From the NCBI RefSeq assembly GCF_030698175.1, contig NZ_JAUYNT010000028.1:124001-188000 (forward strand): a stretch of DNA of 64,000 nt, read 5' to 3'. This document shows, piece by piece, positions 53,114-63,389 of the stretch (within the stretch, counting starts at the first letter, position 1; each line of letters starts with the position of its first letter). The stretch comes from Pseudomonas sp. GTDB lineage: Bacteria; Pseudomonadota; Gammaproteobacteria; Pseudomonadales; Pseudomonadaceae. A model generated the notes under the pieces. It was not told the DNA's origin. It worked only from the letters and a program-made list of their open reading frames with translations, and ran no database searches. A program made the position numbers and the translations under genes.

Positions 53114-54028
53114 GTGTCCCGTCTCTTGTTTGGCCTTTTTCTCAGTTGCCTTGCCGTTGGTGCCAGTGCCGAGGTGCGCCTGCTCACCAGCATCAAACCG
53201 TTGCAGTTGATCGCCGCCGCGGTGCAAGACGGTATCGCCAGCCCGGAAGTGCTGCTGCCGCCCGGCGCCTCGGCGCATAACTATGCGTTGCGGCCCTCTG
53301 ATGTGCGGCGGGTGCAAGAGGTTACGCTGCTCTATTGGATCGGCCCGGACATGGAAAGCTTTATGCCGCGGGTACTGGCCGGCCGCCGCCTGCCCAGCAT
53401 CGCCGTGCAAGATTTGCCCGGCCTGCAACTGCGGCATTTTGGTGAAGATGAGTCGGCCGCTGAGCATGAGCATTCGTCAGCTGAGCACGACCACGACCAT
53501 CGCCCCGGAACCCTGGATGCCCATCTGTGGTTGCTGCCGGCCAATGCCCAGGTGATAGCCACGCGCATGGCCGACGACGTGAGCGCCGCCGACCCAGCCA
53601 ATGCCGCCCGTTATCAGGCCAATCTGCAGGCCTTCACGGCGCGCTTGCAACTGCTCGATCAGCAGTTGAAAAGCCGCCTGGCCGGGGTCAAGGGCAAGCC
53701 GTATTTCGTCTTCCATGAAGCCTTTGACTATTTCGAGGCCGCCTACGGCCTCCAGCATTTGGGCGTGTTTAGTGTCGCCAGCGAAGTGCAGCCGGGTGCC
53801 CAGCACGTGGCGCAGATGCGCGCACAGCTGCAGGCCGCCGGGCCGACCTGCGTGTTCAGCGAGCCGCCGCTGCGCCCGCGCTTGGCGCAAACCCTGAGCG
53901 CCGGTTTGCCGGTGACCCTGGCTGAGCTGGATGCCATGGGCGGTCAATTGCCGGTCACGGCCGGTGGTTACGAGCAGTTGCTCAACCACTTGGCGGATGG
54001 CCTCAGCAGTTGCCTGCAAGCGTTATAA
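53114..54028 (+). CDS. znuA: Zinc ABC transporter substrate-binding protein ZnuA
   Basis: ZnuA-type SBP with His-rich loop HEHSSAEHDHDHRPGTLDAHLWL. Confidence 0.95.
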   Translation: MSRLLFGLFLSCLAVGASAEVRLLTSIKPLQLIAAAVQDGIASPEVLLPPGASAHNYALRPSDVRRVQEVTLLYWIGPDMESFMPRVLAGRRLPSIAVQDLPGLQLRHFGEDESAAEHEHSSAEHDHDHRPGTLDAHLWLLPANAQVIATRMADDVSAADPANAARYQANLQAFTARLQLLDQQLKSRLAGVKGKPYFVFHEAFDYFEAAYGLQHLGVFSVASEVQPGAQHVAQMRAQLQAAGPTCVFSEPPLRPRLAQTLSAGLPVTLAELDAMGGQLPVTAGGYEQLLNHLADGLSSCLQAL

Positions 54029-54040
54029 AAGGAGATCGTC

Positions 54041-54367
54041 ATGGCTCGCCAGACGTGGCTGAAAAGTTTCGCGCTACTGCTGTTGCTGGCTGTTTGCAGC
54101 CTCGCTAGCTACTCGCTCGGGCGCTGGCACAGTGCGGACTTCGACTTGCTCTGCGGCAGCGATTTTCACGACTACCGCAGCCGCAGCGCCTTGCACGATG
54201 CAAGTGGCATTCAAGTGCCCGCGGGCACCCGGTTCAAACTGCGTTTTTGCGAATACAACGCCCAGGCACGGCTGGAAGTGCTGATCGACAAGAGTGAATT
54301 CAGCCAGCTGGAGCCTGTGGCTAACCCCGCCGGTGAGCGCTGGTTGTACAACCTGCAGGCTGAGTGA
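54041..54367 (+). CDS. Hypothetical single-TM protein
   Basis: N-terminal hydrophobic segment; ORF 13 nt after znuA with RBS-like AAGGAG. Confidence 0.6.
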   Translation: MARQTWLKSFALLLLLAVCSLASYSLGRWHSADFDLLCGSDFHDYRSRSALHDASGIQVPAGTRFKLRFCEYNAQARLEVLIDKSEFSQLEPVANPAGERWLYNLQAE

Positions 54368-54471
54368 GTGGTGGGTCAGGTCCAGGGTTAGGGTTAAGTT
54401 GTTAACTGGCGTAACTGGTGCTGCACGCGGGTAAATGGCGTGCCAAAAAACAACAAATATAGAGGTGCGAC

Positions 54472-55279
54472 GTGACTGAACTGCCTAGCGACATCGCCCT
54501 GTTTGAAACCCAGCAGATTCGCCGTGTGTATGACGAGCAGGGTGAGATCTGGTGGTTTTCGGTGATTGACATCATCCAGGTGCTGACCCAGCAGCCGGAT
54601 TACCAAACAGCGCGCAAGTACTGGAACAAGTTGAAGGAGCGGCTGATTAAGGAAGGCAGCCAACTGGTGACAAATTGTCACCAGTTGAAAATGACCGCCG
54701 CCGATGGCAAGCAACGCCTGACCGATGCCGCCAATGCCGAGACCCTGCTGCGCCTGGTGCAGTCGGTTCCCAGCCCCAAGGCGGAGCCGATCAAGTTGTG
54801 GTTGGCCAAAGTCGGCTATGAGCGCATGCAGGAGCTGGCCGACCCAGCCCAGGCCGTGGATCGCGCACGCAGCACCTGGCAGCAGCATGGCCGTAGCGAA
54901 AAGTGGATTCAGCAGCGCATGCTGGGCCAATCACGAGATCAAGAAAGGTCAGGAATACGCCATTCTGACCAATATCATTCATCAGGAATGGGCCGACCTT
55001 GGCGTCAAGGCGCATAAGGATCTCAAGGGGCTAAGCAGTCAGAATCTGCGCGACCATATGAGTGAAGCTGAACTGATTTTCACCGCGCTGGCAGAGCTAT
55101 CCACCCGGCAGATTGCCGAAAGCGTGGATGCCACCGGCATGACAGCAAACAGTGCCGCGGCCAAAAGCGGTGGCCGTATTGCCCGCAAGGCGCGATTGGA
55201 ACTAGAAGAGCAGACCGGCAGAAAGGTCGTCAGCGCCGACAATCTGAAACCGCCAGCCAGCAAGCGTCTCAAGCCTTAG
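54472..55279 (+). pseudogene. DinD/Bro-N-type (DNA-damage-inducible D) gene disrupted by deletion/frameshift
   Basis: N-terminal half in frame 54472..55017 (TQQIRRVYDEQGEIWWFSVIDIIQVLT...EKWIQQRMLGQ); C-terminal half continues in another frame (NHEIKKGQEYAILTNIIHQEWADLGVKAHKDLKGL...). Confidence 0.85.
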
Positions 55280-55310
55280 GCTGGTTACGCCACTGTGCGA
55301 CTCAGCCAAC

Positions 55311-56261
55311 CTACAACGCAAACGGCAGCTGCAAACTCACCTGTTGGCGTTGCTGTAGGCGGCGCTGGAACTCGGTGGGGTCTTTGATATGCACGCCGGT
55401 GGCGGCGGGTTGGTGGATGGCGATCAGCCGCGACAGCCAAAAGCGCAGGCAGGCGACACGCAGCAAGGTTGGCCATAGGTGCGCCTCGGCGGCGGTGAAG
55501 GGCCGCAGGCTGGCGTAAGCACCGAGTAGGGCGCGGGTGCGACTACCATCCAGACGGCCGCTGGCGGTCGAGCACCAGTCATTCACGCTGATCGCCACGT
55601 CATACAGCATCGGGCCGGCACAGGCGTTGTGGAAGTCGATCAGTCCACTCAGGTGCGGGCCGTCAAACAGCAGATTGTCGCGAAACAAATCGGCATGCAG
55701 ATTGGCGCGTGGCAGAGCAAGAATATGTGCGTGCTGCTCAGCCAGTTCGGCCAGGCTATCGCGCAGCAGCGGCAACTGTTCATCGTGCAGTTGCAGCGCC
55801 TGCAATGGCCCTTCACTGAGCATCCAGTCGAGGCCGCGATCACTTTGGTGCTCGAGTATCTGCTCGCGGGTGCTCAGGTGCAGGCGCGCCAGCAACTGGC
55901 CAACTTCGCGGCAATGCTGGGCGTTGGGTCGGCTGATGTGTTTGCCGGGCAGTCGCGGTTGCAGCAGCGCCGGTTTTTCCGCCAGCTCACGCAGGGTTTC
56001 GCCGCTTTGCGTGGCAATTGCGTAAGGCACTGGCAGGCCGGCGGCGTGCAGGCGCTGCAGTAACTCGACGACAAAGAACAGATCGCGACGCCGGCCGCGC
56101 TCAACCAGGGTCAGCACATACTCGCCGGCCTCCAGGCTAACGAAGAAGTTGCTGTTTTCCGTGCCTTCGGCAATGCCGTTAAATTCCAGCAGCCGCCCCA
56201 GCCCGTAGGGGGCCAGGAAGGCTTCTAGCTCGGCGCGTTCAACCAGGGTGAATACCGACAT
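55311..56261 (-). CDS. thrB: Homoserine kinase (ThrB2/APH-fold type)
   Basis: MSVFTLVERAELEAFLAPYGLG, NSNFFVSLEAGEYVLTL, LPRANLHADLFRDNLLFDGPHLSGLIDFHNACAGP. Confidence 0.94.
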   Translation of the reverse strand: MSVFTLVERAELEAFLAPYGLGRLLEFNGIAEGTENSNFFVSLEAGEYVLTLVERGRRRDLFFVVELLQRLHAAGLPVPYAIATQSGETLRELAEKPALLQPRLPGKHISRPNAQHCREVGQLLARLHLSTREQILEHQSDRGLDWMLSEGPLQALQLHDEQLPLLRDSLAELAEQHAHILALPRANLHADLFRDNLLFDGPHLSGLIDFHNACAGPMLYDVAISVNDWCSTASGRLDGSRTRALLGAYASLRPFTAAEAHLWPTLLRVACLRFWLSRLIAIHQPAATGVHIKDPTEFQRRLQQRQQVSLQLPFAL

Positions 56262-56293
56262 GGCTGCGACTCCTTAGCGCTTGAGGGCGGACG

Positions 56294-56578
56294 CTACCAG
56301 CTGAAAATTTCCCAGGATGGAATCAGCATGTCGGGCTGGTCAGAGCGGATAAAGTTGCCCTGGGTGCCGTCGGCGCGCACCAGAAAGTACGGTGGCATGC
56401 CCTTGGGCGTGATCTTGATGGCATACAGAAAGCCATTCAGGCGGTATTCCTGAATGGTCTTGTCGCCGTCCTGGCGGATGGTCACATCCGGCTCGGCGGT
56501 CGGTGCGTCCTCGGCCATCACGGCAAGCGGGCTGAGCGCCAACAAACTGGCCAGCAACAGGCGGTGAAGTGTGCGCAT
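56294..56578 (-). CDS. DUF2782 domain-containing protein
   Basis: Signal peptide; [26 protein letters not shown]. Confidence 0.85.
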   Translation of the reverse strand: MRTLHRLLLASLLALSPLAVMAEDAPTAEPDVTIRQDGDKTIQEYRLNGFLYAIKITPKGMPPYFLVRADGTQGNFIRSDQPDMLIPSWEIFSW

Positions 56579-56656
56579 GGTAACCTTGCCTCTTTTTTAT
56601 TCGTCATTGGTTCGGACATTGTAGCGCCGAGCCGCCAAAGAAGGTTGATCCTGCTC

Positions 56657-59533
56657 ATGAGCCAAGCGCCTTTAGTCCTGGTGGACGGTTCTTCGTACCT
56701 GTATCGGGCTTTTCACGCCCTGCCGCCGCTGACCACCTCCAAGGGTTTACCCACTGGCGCGGTGAAGGGCGTGTTGAATATGCTCAAAAGCCTGCGCAAG
56801 CAGTATCCCGTGAGCCCTTTTGTGGTGGTGTTCGATGCCAAGGGGCCGACTTTTCGCGATGAGCTGTTTGCCGAGTACAAATCCCATCGCCCGCCGATGC
56901 CCGATGAGCTGCGCCTGCAGATCGAGCCACTGCACACCTGCGTGCGCGGCCTGGGTTACCCGCTGCTGTGCATCGAAGGGGTCGAAGCCGATGATGTGAT
57001 CGGCACCCTGGCCCGGCAAAGTGCGGCACTCGGCCGGCCAGTGGTGATCTCCACTGGCGACAAGGACATGGCCCAGCTGGTCTGCCCGCTGGTGACGCTG
57101 GTCAACACCATGACCGGCAGCGTGTACGACGTTGACGGGGTGAAAACCAAGTTTGGCGTCGGCCCCGAGTTGATCATCGATTACCTGGCGCTGATGGGCG
57201 ACAAGGCCGACAACATCCCAGGCGTCGCCGGGGTCGGCGAGAAAACCGCGCTGGGCTTGCTGGTCGGCATCGGCGGCGGGCTGGATGTGCTCTACGCCAA
57301 CCTGGATAAAGTCGCCGAACTGCCGATCCGTGGCGCCAAGACCCTGGCCGCCAAGCTGCTTGAGCAGCGCGAGATGGCCTATCTGTCCTATGAGCTGGCG
57401 ACCATCAAACTGGACGTGCCGCTGGATGTACAGATCGACGATTTACACATGCGGCCGATTGATCCGCTGCTGCTGGCGCCGGTGTACCGCGAGCTGGAGT
57501 TCAAGAGCTGGCTGGCGCAACTGCCCAGCCCGCCGTCGGTGCCGGTTGCGGCGAGCGAGCCGGCCGGTGAAGGCGTGTTTGATTTGCGCGCCTCGGCCAG
57601 TGCGCCAGTAACTGAGCTTGCTCCGCAGGCGGACAGCGCCGTGGTTGAGGTTGCGCCGCTGGCTGAAGCTGCCGAGGTTGAAGCCATTGCGGGTTTATTC
57701 GGCGCGTACGAAACCATTCTCGACCCCGCGCGCTTTGCCGTCTGGCTGGAGAAGTTGCAGCAGGCCGAGCTGATCGCCTTCGACACCGAAACCACCAGCA
57801 TCGATGCGCAGCAAGCGCAGTTGGTGGGCCTCTCCTTCGCCGTCAGCGCCCATGAGGCGGCCTATGTGCCGCTCACTCACTCCTATATGGGTGTGCCGGC
57901 GCAGCTGGACCGCGAGATGGTGCTCAAAGCGCTCAAGCCGCTGCTGGAAGATCCACACAAAGCCAAGGTCGGCCAGAACGCCAAATACGACATCAATATC
58001 CTCGCCAATTGCGCCATCGACGGTGACCCGAGTCAGGGCATCCAGCTGCGCGGCGTGGCCTTCGACAGCATGCTTGAGTCCTATGTGCTCAACGCCACCG
58101 CCAGCCGCCACAACATGGATGCCTTGGCACTGAAATACCTCGAGCACAGCACCATCGCCTTTGAAGACATTGCCGGCAAGGGCGCCAAGCAGCTGACCTT
58201 CGACCAAATCGCCATCGAACAGGCCGGCCCTTACGCCGCCGAAGATGCCGACGTGTGCCTGCGTTTGCACCAGGCGCTGTGGCCGCAACTGCAAGCGGTG
58301 CCGAGTTTGGCCAAGGTGCTGAGCGAAATCGAAATGCCGCTGGTGCCGGTGCTGGCGCGCATCGAACGGCAGGGGGCGTTGGTGGACGCCAAGTTGCTCG
58401 GCGAGCACAGCGTCGAGTTGGGCGACAAGCTGGTGGAGCTGGAGCGCCAGGCCTTCGCCATCGCCGGTGAGGAGTTCAACCTCGGTTCGCCCAAGCAGCT
58501 GGGGGTGATTCTCTATGAAAAGCTCGGGCTGCCGATCCTCAGCAAGACCGCCAAAGGCCAGGCTTCGACCGCCGAAGCGGTGCTGGCCGACTTGGCCGAG
58601 CAGGACTACGAGCTGCCCAAGGTGCTGATGCAGTATCGCAGCTTGAGCAAGCTGAAAAGCACCTACACCGACCGCCTGCCGGAGCAGATCAATCCGCGCA
58701 CCGGGCGCATCCACACCTCTTACCATCAGGCAGTCACGGCCACCGGACGCTTGTCGTCCAGCGATCCGAATCTGCAGAACATCCCGATTCGCAGCGCCGA
58801 AGGCCGGCGGATTCGTCAGGCCTTTATCGCCCCGTCTGGCTATCAGCTGGTGGCTGCGGATTATTCGCAGATCGAGCTGCGGATCATGGCCCATCTGGCC
58901 CAGGACGAAGGGCTGCTGCACGCCTTCCGGCATAACCTCGACGTGCACAAAGCCACTGCGGCGGAAGTGTTTGCCGTCGAGCTGAGCGAGGTCACTACCG
59001 ATCAACGCCGCAGCGCCAAGGCGATCAACTTCGGGCTGATTTATGGTATGAGCGCCTTCGGTTTGGCCAAGCAGATTGGCTGTGATCGCAAGCAGGCGCA
59101 GGCCTATATCGAGCGCTATTTTGCCCGCTATCCGGGCGTGCTGGCCTATATGGAGCGCACCCGCGAGCAGGCCAGCGAGCAGGGTTATGTCGAGACGTTG
59201 TTCGGTCGCCGCCTGTACCTGGCCGACATCCACTCGAAAAACGCCGGCCTGCGCAAAGGCGCCGAACGCACGGCGATCAACGCACCGATGCAAGGCACCG
59301 CCGCCGACATCATCAAGCGCGCCATGGTCTTGGTGGATAACTGGCTGAGCGAGTCCGGCGTCGATGCGCGGGTGATCTTGCAGGTCCACGATGAACTGGT
59401 GCTGGAGGTGCGTACCGAACTGGTTGCACAGGTTTCAGTGCGGTTACAGGCGTTGATGGGCGCTGCCGCCGAGCTGGCGGTGCCGCTGCTGGTTGAGGTC
59501 GGGGTGGGCGCCAACTGGGATGAGGCGCACTAA
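56657..59533 (+). CDS. polA: DNA polymerase I
   Basis: 5'-3' exo, 3'-5' exo (AFDTETTS) and polymerase ([48 protein letters not shown]) motifs. Confidence 0.98.
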   Translation: MSQAPLVLVDGSSYLYRAFHALPPLTTSKGLPTGAVKGVLNMLKSLRKQYPVSPFVVVFDAKGPTFRDELFAEYKSHRPPMPDELRLQIEPLHTCVRGLGYPLLCIEGVEADDVIGTLARQSAALGRPVVISTGDKDMAQLVCPLVTLVNTMTGSVYDVDGVKTKFGVGPELIIDYLALMGDKADNIPGVAGVGEKTALGLLVGIGGGLDVLYANLDKVAELPIRGAKTLAAKLLEQREMAYLSYELATIKLDVPLDVQIDDLHMRPIDPLLLAPVYRELEFKSWLAQLPSPPSVPVAASEPAGEGVFDLRASASAPVTELAPQADSAVVEVAPLAEAAEVEAIAGLFGAYETILDPARFAVWLEKLQQAELIAFDTETTSIDAQQAQLVGLSFAVSAHEAAYVPLTHSYMGVPAQLDREMVLKALKPLLEDPHKAKVGQNAKYDINILANCAIDGDPSQGIQLRGVAFDSMLESYVLNATASRHNMDALALKYLEHSTIAFEDIAGKGAKQLTFDQIAIEQAGPYAAEDADVCLRLHQALWPQLQAVPSLAKVLSEIEMPLVPVLARIERQGALVDAKLLGEHSVELGDKLVELERQAFAIAGEEFNLGSPKQLGVILYEKLGLPILSKTAKGQASTAEAVLADLAEQDYELPKVLMQYRSLSKLKSTYTDRLPEQINPRTGRIHTSYHQAVTATGRLSSSDPNLQNIPIRSAEGRRIRQAFIAPSGYQLVAADYSQIELRIMAHLAQDEGLLHAFRHNLDVHKATAAEVFAVELSEVTTDQRRSAKAINFGLIYGMSAFGLAKQIGCDRKQAQAYIERYFARYPGVLAYMERTREQASEQGYVETLFGRRLYLADIHSKNAGLRKGAERTAINAPMQGTAADIIKRAMVLVDNWLSESGVDARVILQVHDELVLEVRTELVAQVSVRLQALMGAAAELAVPLLVEVGVGANWDEAH

Positions 59534-59600
59534 CGAAAAGCCTTAGCGCAGCTGGCGATTAGGCCGGCTGCGCTTGGTCGCAAGTGATTGATCTGCCGCT

Positions 59601-59627
59601 GAACTTGTCGCCCCAATCGGCGTCAGA
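59601..59627 (+). promoter_or_regulatory. AlgU/sigma22-type promoter for ErsA-like sRNA
   Basis: GAACTT-N16-TCAGA upstream of the candidate sRNA. Confidence 0.7.
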
Positions 59628-59632
59628 ACTTA

Positions 59633-59751
59633 TGAATGGCTGGTGTGGCCATTTTGTTTCTTGTTGAGTGTGGCAGATCTCTGGCCTTGTTTTCACGGGC
59701 CAGTGTTGAGCCCCGAGCGTCTTCTCCCCTACGAAGCTCGGGGTTTTTTTT
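59633..59751 (+). ncRNA. ersA: ErsA-like small RNA (Spot42 genomic position, polA-engB)
   Basis: Intergenic transcript candidate ending in terminator CCCCGAGC...GCTCGGGG-TTTTTTTT (59711-59751), preceded by a sigmaE-type promoter; same location as ErsA in P. aeruginosa. Confidence 0.8.
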
Positions 59752-59776
59752 GCGTGTTTTTTGGCCTTGTTGGCGA

Positions 59777-60445
59777 TTATTCCTCGGCGGCGTCTGCTTG
59801 TTCTTCAGTCACTTCAGCTTCGGGCTCGTCCAGCAGGCCGAGCCATTGCGTCAGCACTGCATAGGCATCTTCAATTCCCATGCGCTTGGGCGCGGAGAAC
59901 AGTTGGATGCTGATCGCCTCGCCCCAACCTTGGCGAATATCTTGCTGGACTTTGAGCAGGGTGTTCTTGGCGGCGCCAAAGGTCAGTTTGTCGGCCTTGG
60001 TCAGCAGAATGTGCATCGGCATCTGGCTGGCGACGGCCCAGTCGAGCATCAACTGGTCGAAGTCGGTCAGGGGCTTGCGGATGTCCATCATCAAAATCAG
60101 CCCAGCGAGGCTGTTGCGGCTGCCCAGGTAGGCCTCCAAATGTCGCTGCCAGTGCAGTTTGAGCGGGATTGGCACCTTGGCATAACCGTAGCCGGGCAAG
60201 TCGACCAGGCGGTGCTGATCATCCAGGCTGAAGAAGTTAAGCAGCTGCGTGCGCCCCGGAGTCTTCGAGGTGCGCGCCAGGCCCGCGTGGGTCAGTGTGT
60301 TCAGTGCGCTGGACTTGCCGGCGTTGGAACGGCCGGCAAAGGCGACTTCACGGCCAACGTCCGGCGGGCATTGATCGACCTTGGCGGCGCTGATAAGAAA
60401 AGTAGACTGTTGGCACAGGCCGCGGATCGGGTTTTTGATTGACAT
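59777..60445 (-). CDS. engB: Ribosome biogenesis GTP-binding protein YihA/YsxC (EngB)
   Basis: [18 protein letters not shown]1 motif, [32 protein letters not shown]. Confidence 0.96.
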   Translation of the reverse strand: MSIKNPIRGLCQQSTFLISAAKVDQCPPDVGREVAFAGRSNAGKSSALNTLTHAGLARTSKTPGRTQLLNFFSLDDQHRLVDLPGYGYAKVPIPLKLHWQRHLEAYLGSRNSLAGLILMMDIRKPLTDFDQLMLDWAVASQMPMHILLTKADKLTFGAAKNTLLKVQQDIRQGWGEAISIQLFSAPKRMGIEDAYAVLTQWLGLLDEPEAEVTEEQADAAEE

Positions 60446-60561
60446 TAGCGGTTCCACAGGGCCGGCGGACATTGATCGACCTTGGCGGCGCTGATAAGAA
60501 GAATGGACTGTTGGCGCAGGCCGAGAGTTGAGATTTTGACTGACATTAGCGGTTCCACAGG
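60361..60561. repeat. 101-bp tandem duplication covering engB 5' region and start codon
   Basis: Copy 1 60361-60460 and copy 2 60462-60561, about 88 of 100 positions identical by hand alignment. Confidence 0.93.
60445..60546 (-). CDS. 33-aa upstream ORF derived from duplicated engB N-terminus; stop overlaps engB start (TAATG)
   Basis: [33 protein letters not shown]; duplicated start context. Confidence 0.5.
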   Translation of the reverse strand: MSVKISTLGLRQQSILLISAAKVDQCPPALWNR

Positions 60562-60743
60562 TGCGACGCGGTGTCGCTGGGGCGGTTTCGTTTCAGTTTG
60601 CACGGCTGCAGTATATAATGCCGCATATTTAGTGTGCGCTTTGTGCTTTACCCTATGCTGCTTTTAACAATAAAAGTCTTGGGATCGATTAAATAGGCTG
60701 CGCGTTAGAACGCAGGACGTTCCCATCCCTGATGAGGTCGACC

Positions 60744-61034
60744 ATGAAACAATTATTTATCGCCGCAAGCATCGCCTTGTGCGCGTTTAACGTGCAAGCC
60801 GCCCAAGATCCAGAAGCCGTGTTTAACCGCAGTTGCGGGGCTTGCCACAATGGCCAGTTGCCAATGGCGCCGAAAAAAGGCGATGTGGCTGCTTGGACAC
60901 CGCGCCTGCAGCAGGGTATGCCGACCATGATTAAGCACGTCACCGAAGGTTTCAATGCCATGCCGCCGCGTGGCATTTGCATGGACTGCACTGCTGAAGA
61001 TTACCAAGCTGTCATCGAATGGATGAGCAAGTAG
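60744..61034 (+). CDS. Cytochrome c5 family protein
   Basis: Signal peptide; FNRSCGACHNGQLPMAPKKGD heme motif and GICMDCTAEDYQAVIEWM C-terminus. Confidence 0.9.
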   Translation: MKQLFIAASIALCAFNVQAAQDPEAVFNRSCGACHNGQLPMAPKKGDVAAWTPRLQQGMPTMIKHVTEGFNAMPPRGICMDCTAEDYQAVIEWMSK

Positions 61035-61077
61035 TCCGACCGCCCTATCTCAACCCTTAGCCGTATCTGGATTATCG

Positions 61078-61683
61078 ATGAACAAATTACTCGTGAGTCT
61101 GCTGTTGACCTTGGGCATTACCGGGATGGCGCATGCCGCTGGCGACGCTGCTGCGGGTCAGGGCAAAGTGGCTGTGTGTGGCGCTTGTCACGGTGCTGAC
61201 GGTAACAGCCTGGCGCCAACCTTCCCAAAACTGGCTGGCCAAGGTGAGCGTTACCTGCTCAAGCAATTGCGCGACATCAAGTCGGGCGCCCGTGCGGTGG
61301 TGCCTATGACAGGCATGCTGAGCAGTCTGAGCGAGCAGGACTTAGCCGACATCGCCGCCTACTTTGCTAGTCAGAATATGAGTGTGGGTGCGGCTGATCC
61401 AAAATTAGTCGCCCGTGGCCAAGAGTTGTTCCGTGGCGGCAAGCTCGAGCAAGGCATGCCCGCCTGCACCGGTTGCCACTCACCGACCGGTGCGGGTAAT
61501 GCCACCGCCGGCTTCCCGAAAATTGGCGGCCAGCACGGGGATTACATCACGCTGCAGTTGACCAGCTTCCGTGAAGGCGAGCGCACCAATGACGGCGACA
61601 CCAAGATCATGCGCTCGATTGCCGAGAAGCTCAGCAACAAAGATATCGCCGCATTGTCGAGCTACATTCAGGGCCTGCATTGA
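61078..61683 (+). CDS. Diheme cytochrome c4
   Basis: Two heme motifs CGACH and CTGCH; typical c4 two-domain sequence. Confidence 0.95.
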   Translation: MNKLLVSLLLTLGITGMAHAAGDAAAGQGKVAVCGACHGADGNSLAPTFPKLAGQGERYLLKQLRDIKSGARAVVPMTGMLSSLSEQDLADIAAYFASQNMSVGAADPKLVARGQELFRGGKLEQGMPACTGCHSPTGAGNATAGFPKIGGQHGDYITLQLTSFREGERTNDGDTKIMRSIAEKLSNKDIAALSSYIQGLH

Positions 61684-61701
61684 CTGCCGGCTAGCAGTTA
61701 G

Positions 61702-61729
61702 AAAAAGGGTGGCCATGGCCACCCTTTTT
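61702..61729. terminator. Bidirectional Rho-independent terminator
   Basis: 28-nt perfect palindrome AAAAAGGGTGGCCATGGCCACCCTTTTT. Confidence 0.85.
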
Positions 61730-61822
61730 CTTTGCGGGCCTGGCTACAATGGCGGAACCTGACGGTGTGATCATGGTCAGAGCCTGGTCCCCAATAGTCC
61801 CTTATTTTGCTTGGAGCTAAGT

Positions 61823-62491
61823 ATGCGTAACCTGATTTTGTCTGCTGTATTGGCCGGTACCAGCCTGTTTGGCCTCACGGCGCAGGCTGCGGATGCGCCG
61901 GTGCTGCTGGAGGCACCCAAAGCCGCCATGAATTTGGAAGCCGGCAAGCAGTATGTCGAACTGAACACGGCGGTGCCGGTGTCCAAGCCTGGCAAAATCG
62001 AAGTGGTTGAGCTGTTTTGGTACGGCTGCCCGCATTGCTATAGCTTTGAACCGACCATCAACCCGTGGGCTGAGAAGCTCCCGGCTGATGTGAACTTTGT
62101 CCGCATTCCCGCTATGTTCGGCGGTGTTTGGGATATTCATGGTCAGGCGTTTATCACCCTGGAAACCATGCAAGTTGAACACAAGGTGCACAAGGCGGTA
62201 TTCGAGGCGATTCAAAAAGAGGGCAAAAAGCTCGCTAACCCAGAAGCGTTCGCCGACTTCGTCGCCACTCAGGGTGTCGATAGAGAGGCCTTCCTGAATA
62301 CCTACAACTCCTTCGGGGTTAAAGGTCAGGTGGCGAATGCCAAGCGTCTGGCGATGGCCTATCAGATCACTGGCGTGCCAAGCATGATTGTTAACGGTAA
62401 GTACCGTTTCGATATCGGCTCATCGGGTGGCCCAGAGCAAACCCTGCAAGTTGCCGATCAATTGATCGCCAAAGAACGCGCCGCTAAATAG
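61823..62491 (+). CDS. dsbA: Thiol:disulfide interchange protein DsbA
   Basis: VELFWYGCPHCYSFEP active site; cis-Pro region TGVPSMIVNGKYRFD. Confidence 0.96.
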   Translation: MRNLILSAVLAGTSLFGLTAQAADAPVLLEAPKAAMNLEAGKQYVELNTAVPVSKPGKIEVVELFWYGCPHCYSFEPTINPWAEKLPADVNFVRIPAMFGGVWDIHGQAFITLETMQVEHKVHKAVFEAIQKEGKKLANPEAFADFVATQGVDREAFLNTYNSFGVKGQVANAKRLAMAYQITGVPSMIVNGKYRFDIGSSGGPEQTLQVADQLIAKERAAK

Positions 62492-62507
62492 CGCGCGACT
62501 CACGGCG

Positions 62508-63389
62508 ATGCTGCGACGTTTGCGTGTTCAGCGCACGGTTGACCTGTGTAATCCACAGGTCAACGCGCTGTGCCAAGGCGACAGTGGCTTGCCGGCCGAT
62601 GGCCGCTTGCGGCTGCTGAGTTTCAATATCCAGGTTGGCATCAGCACTGAGCGTTATCGCCATTACCTGACGCGGGGCTGGCAGCACTTGCTGCCACACC
62701 CCGGACGGGCGAGCAATTTGCAAAAAATTGGCGCGCTGATCAACGATTATGATCTGGTCGCGCTGCAGGAAGTCGATGGTGGCAGCCTGCGCTCGGGCTT
62801 TATCAATCAGGTCGAGCACCTGGCCCAACTCGGGCGCTTCCCCTTCTGGTATCAGCAGCTCAATCGCAATCTTGGCCATTTTGGGCAGCACAGCAATGGC
62901 GTGCTGACCCGCTTGCAGCCCAGCGTGCTGGAAGATCACCCATTGCCCGGGCCGCAGGGCCGTGGGGCAATTCTGTTGCGCTTTGGCGAAGGCAAAGACG
63001 CTTTGCTGGTGGTGATGATGCACCTGGCACTCGGGTCACGCACCCGCACGTTACAGCTGGCTTATATCCGTGAACTGATTGTGGGCTATCGACATGTGGT
63101 GCTGATGGGCGACATGAACACCCATGCCGTCGACCTGCTGGAGAAGTCGCCGCTGCGCGACCTTGGACTGCTGGCGCCGCAAGTGCAGGCGACCTTCCCC
63201 AGCTGGCAACCCCAGCGTTGCTTGGATCATATTTTGCTCAGTCCAGAACTTAGTTTGGTGAAGGTTGAAGTTTTGCCCATGCCGATCTCCGATCATCTAC
63301 CGGTCGCCGTAGAAATTCATCTGCCTGGGTTTCTGGCTGGCACACTGGGGCCTATGCTCAACACGCCTCCCGGTGGATCGAATCTATGA
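62508..63389 (+). CDS. Endonuclease/exonuclease/phosphatase family protein
   Basis: [41 protein letters not shown] motifs. Confidence 0.9.
   Translation: MLRRLRVQRTVDLCNPQVNALCQGDSGLPADGRLRLLSFNIQVGISTERYRHYLTRGWQHLLPHPGRASNLQKIGALINDYDLVALQEVDGGSLRSGFINQVEHLAQLGRFPFWYQQLNRNLGHFGQHSNGVLTRLQPSVLEDHPLPGPQGRGAILLRFGEGKDALLVVMMHLALGSRTRTLQLAYIRELIVGYRHVVLMGDMNTHAVDLLEKSPLRDLGLLAPQVQATFPSWQPQRCLDHILLSPELSLVKVEVLPMPISDHLPVAVEIHLPGFLAGTLGPMLNTPPGGSNL

Noticed and set aside
54380-54400. Telomere-like GGGTTAGGGTTAAG string
   Set aside because: Only two imperfect units; likely chance in an intergenic region.
57695-59389. 564-aa minus-strand ORF opposite polA
   Set aside because: Antisense shadow ORF in a GC-rich gene; no recognisable domain while the plus strand has complete DNA polymerase I motifs.
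60600-60622. TATAAT-like box upstream of the cytochrome c5 gene
   Set aside because: Good -10 but no convincing -35 at proper spacing, so not listed as a promoter feature.
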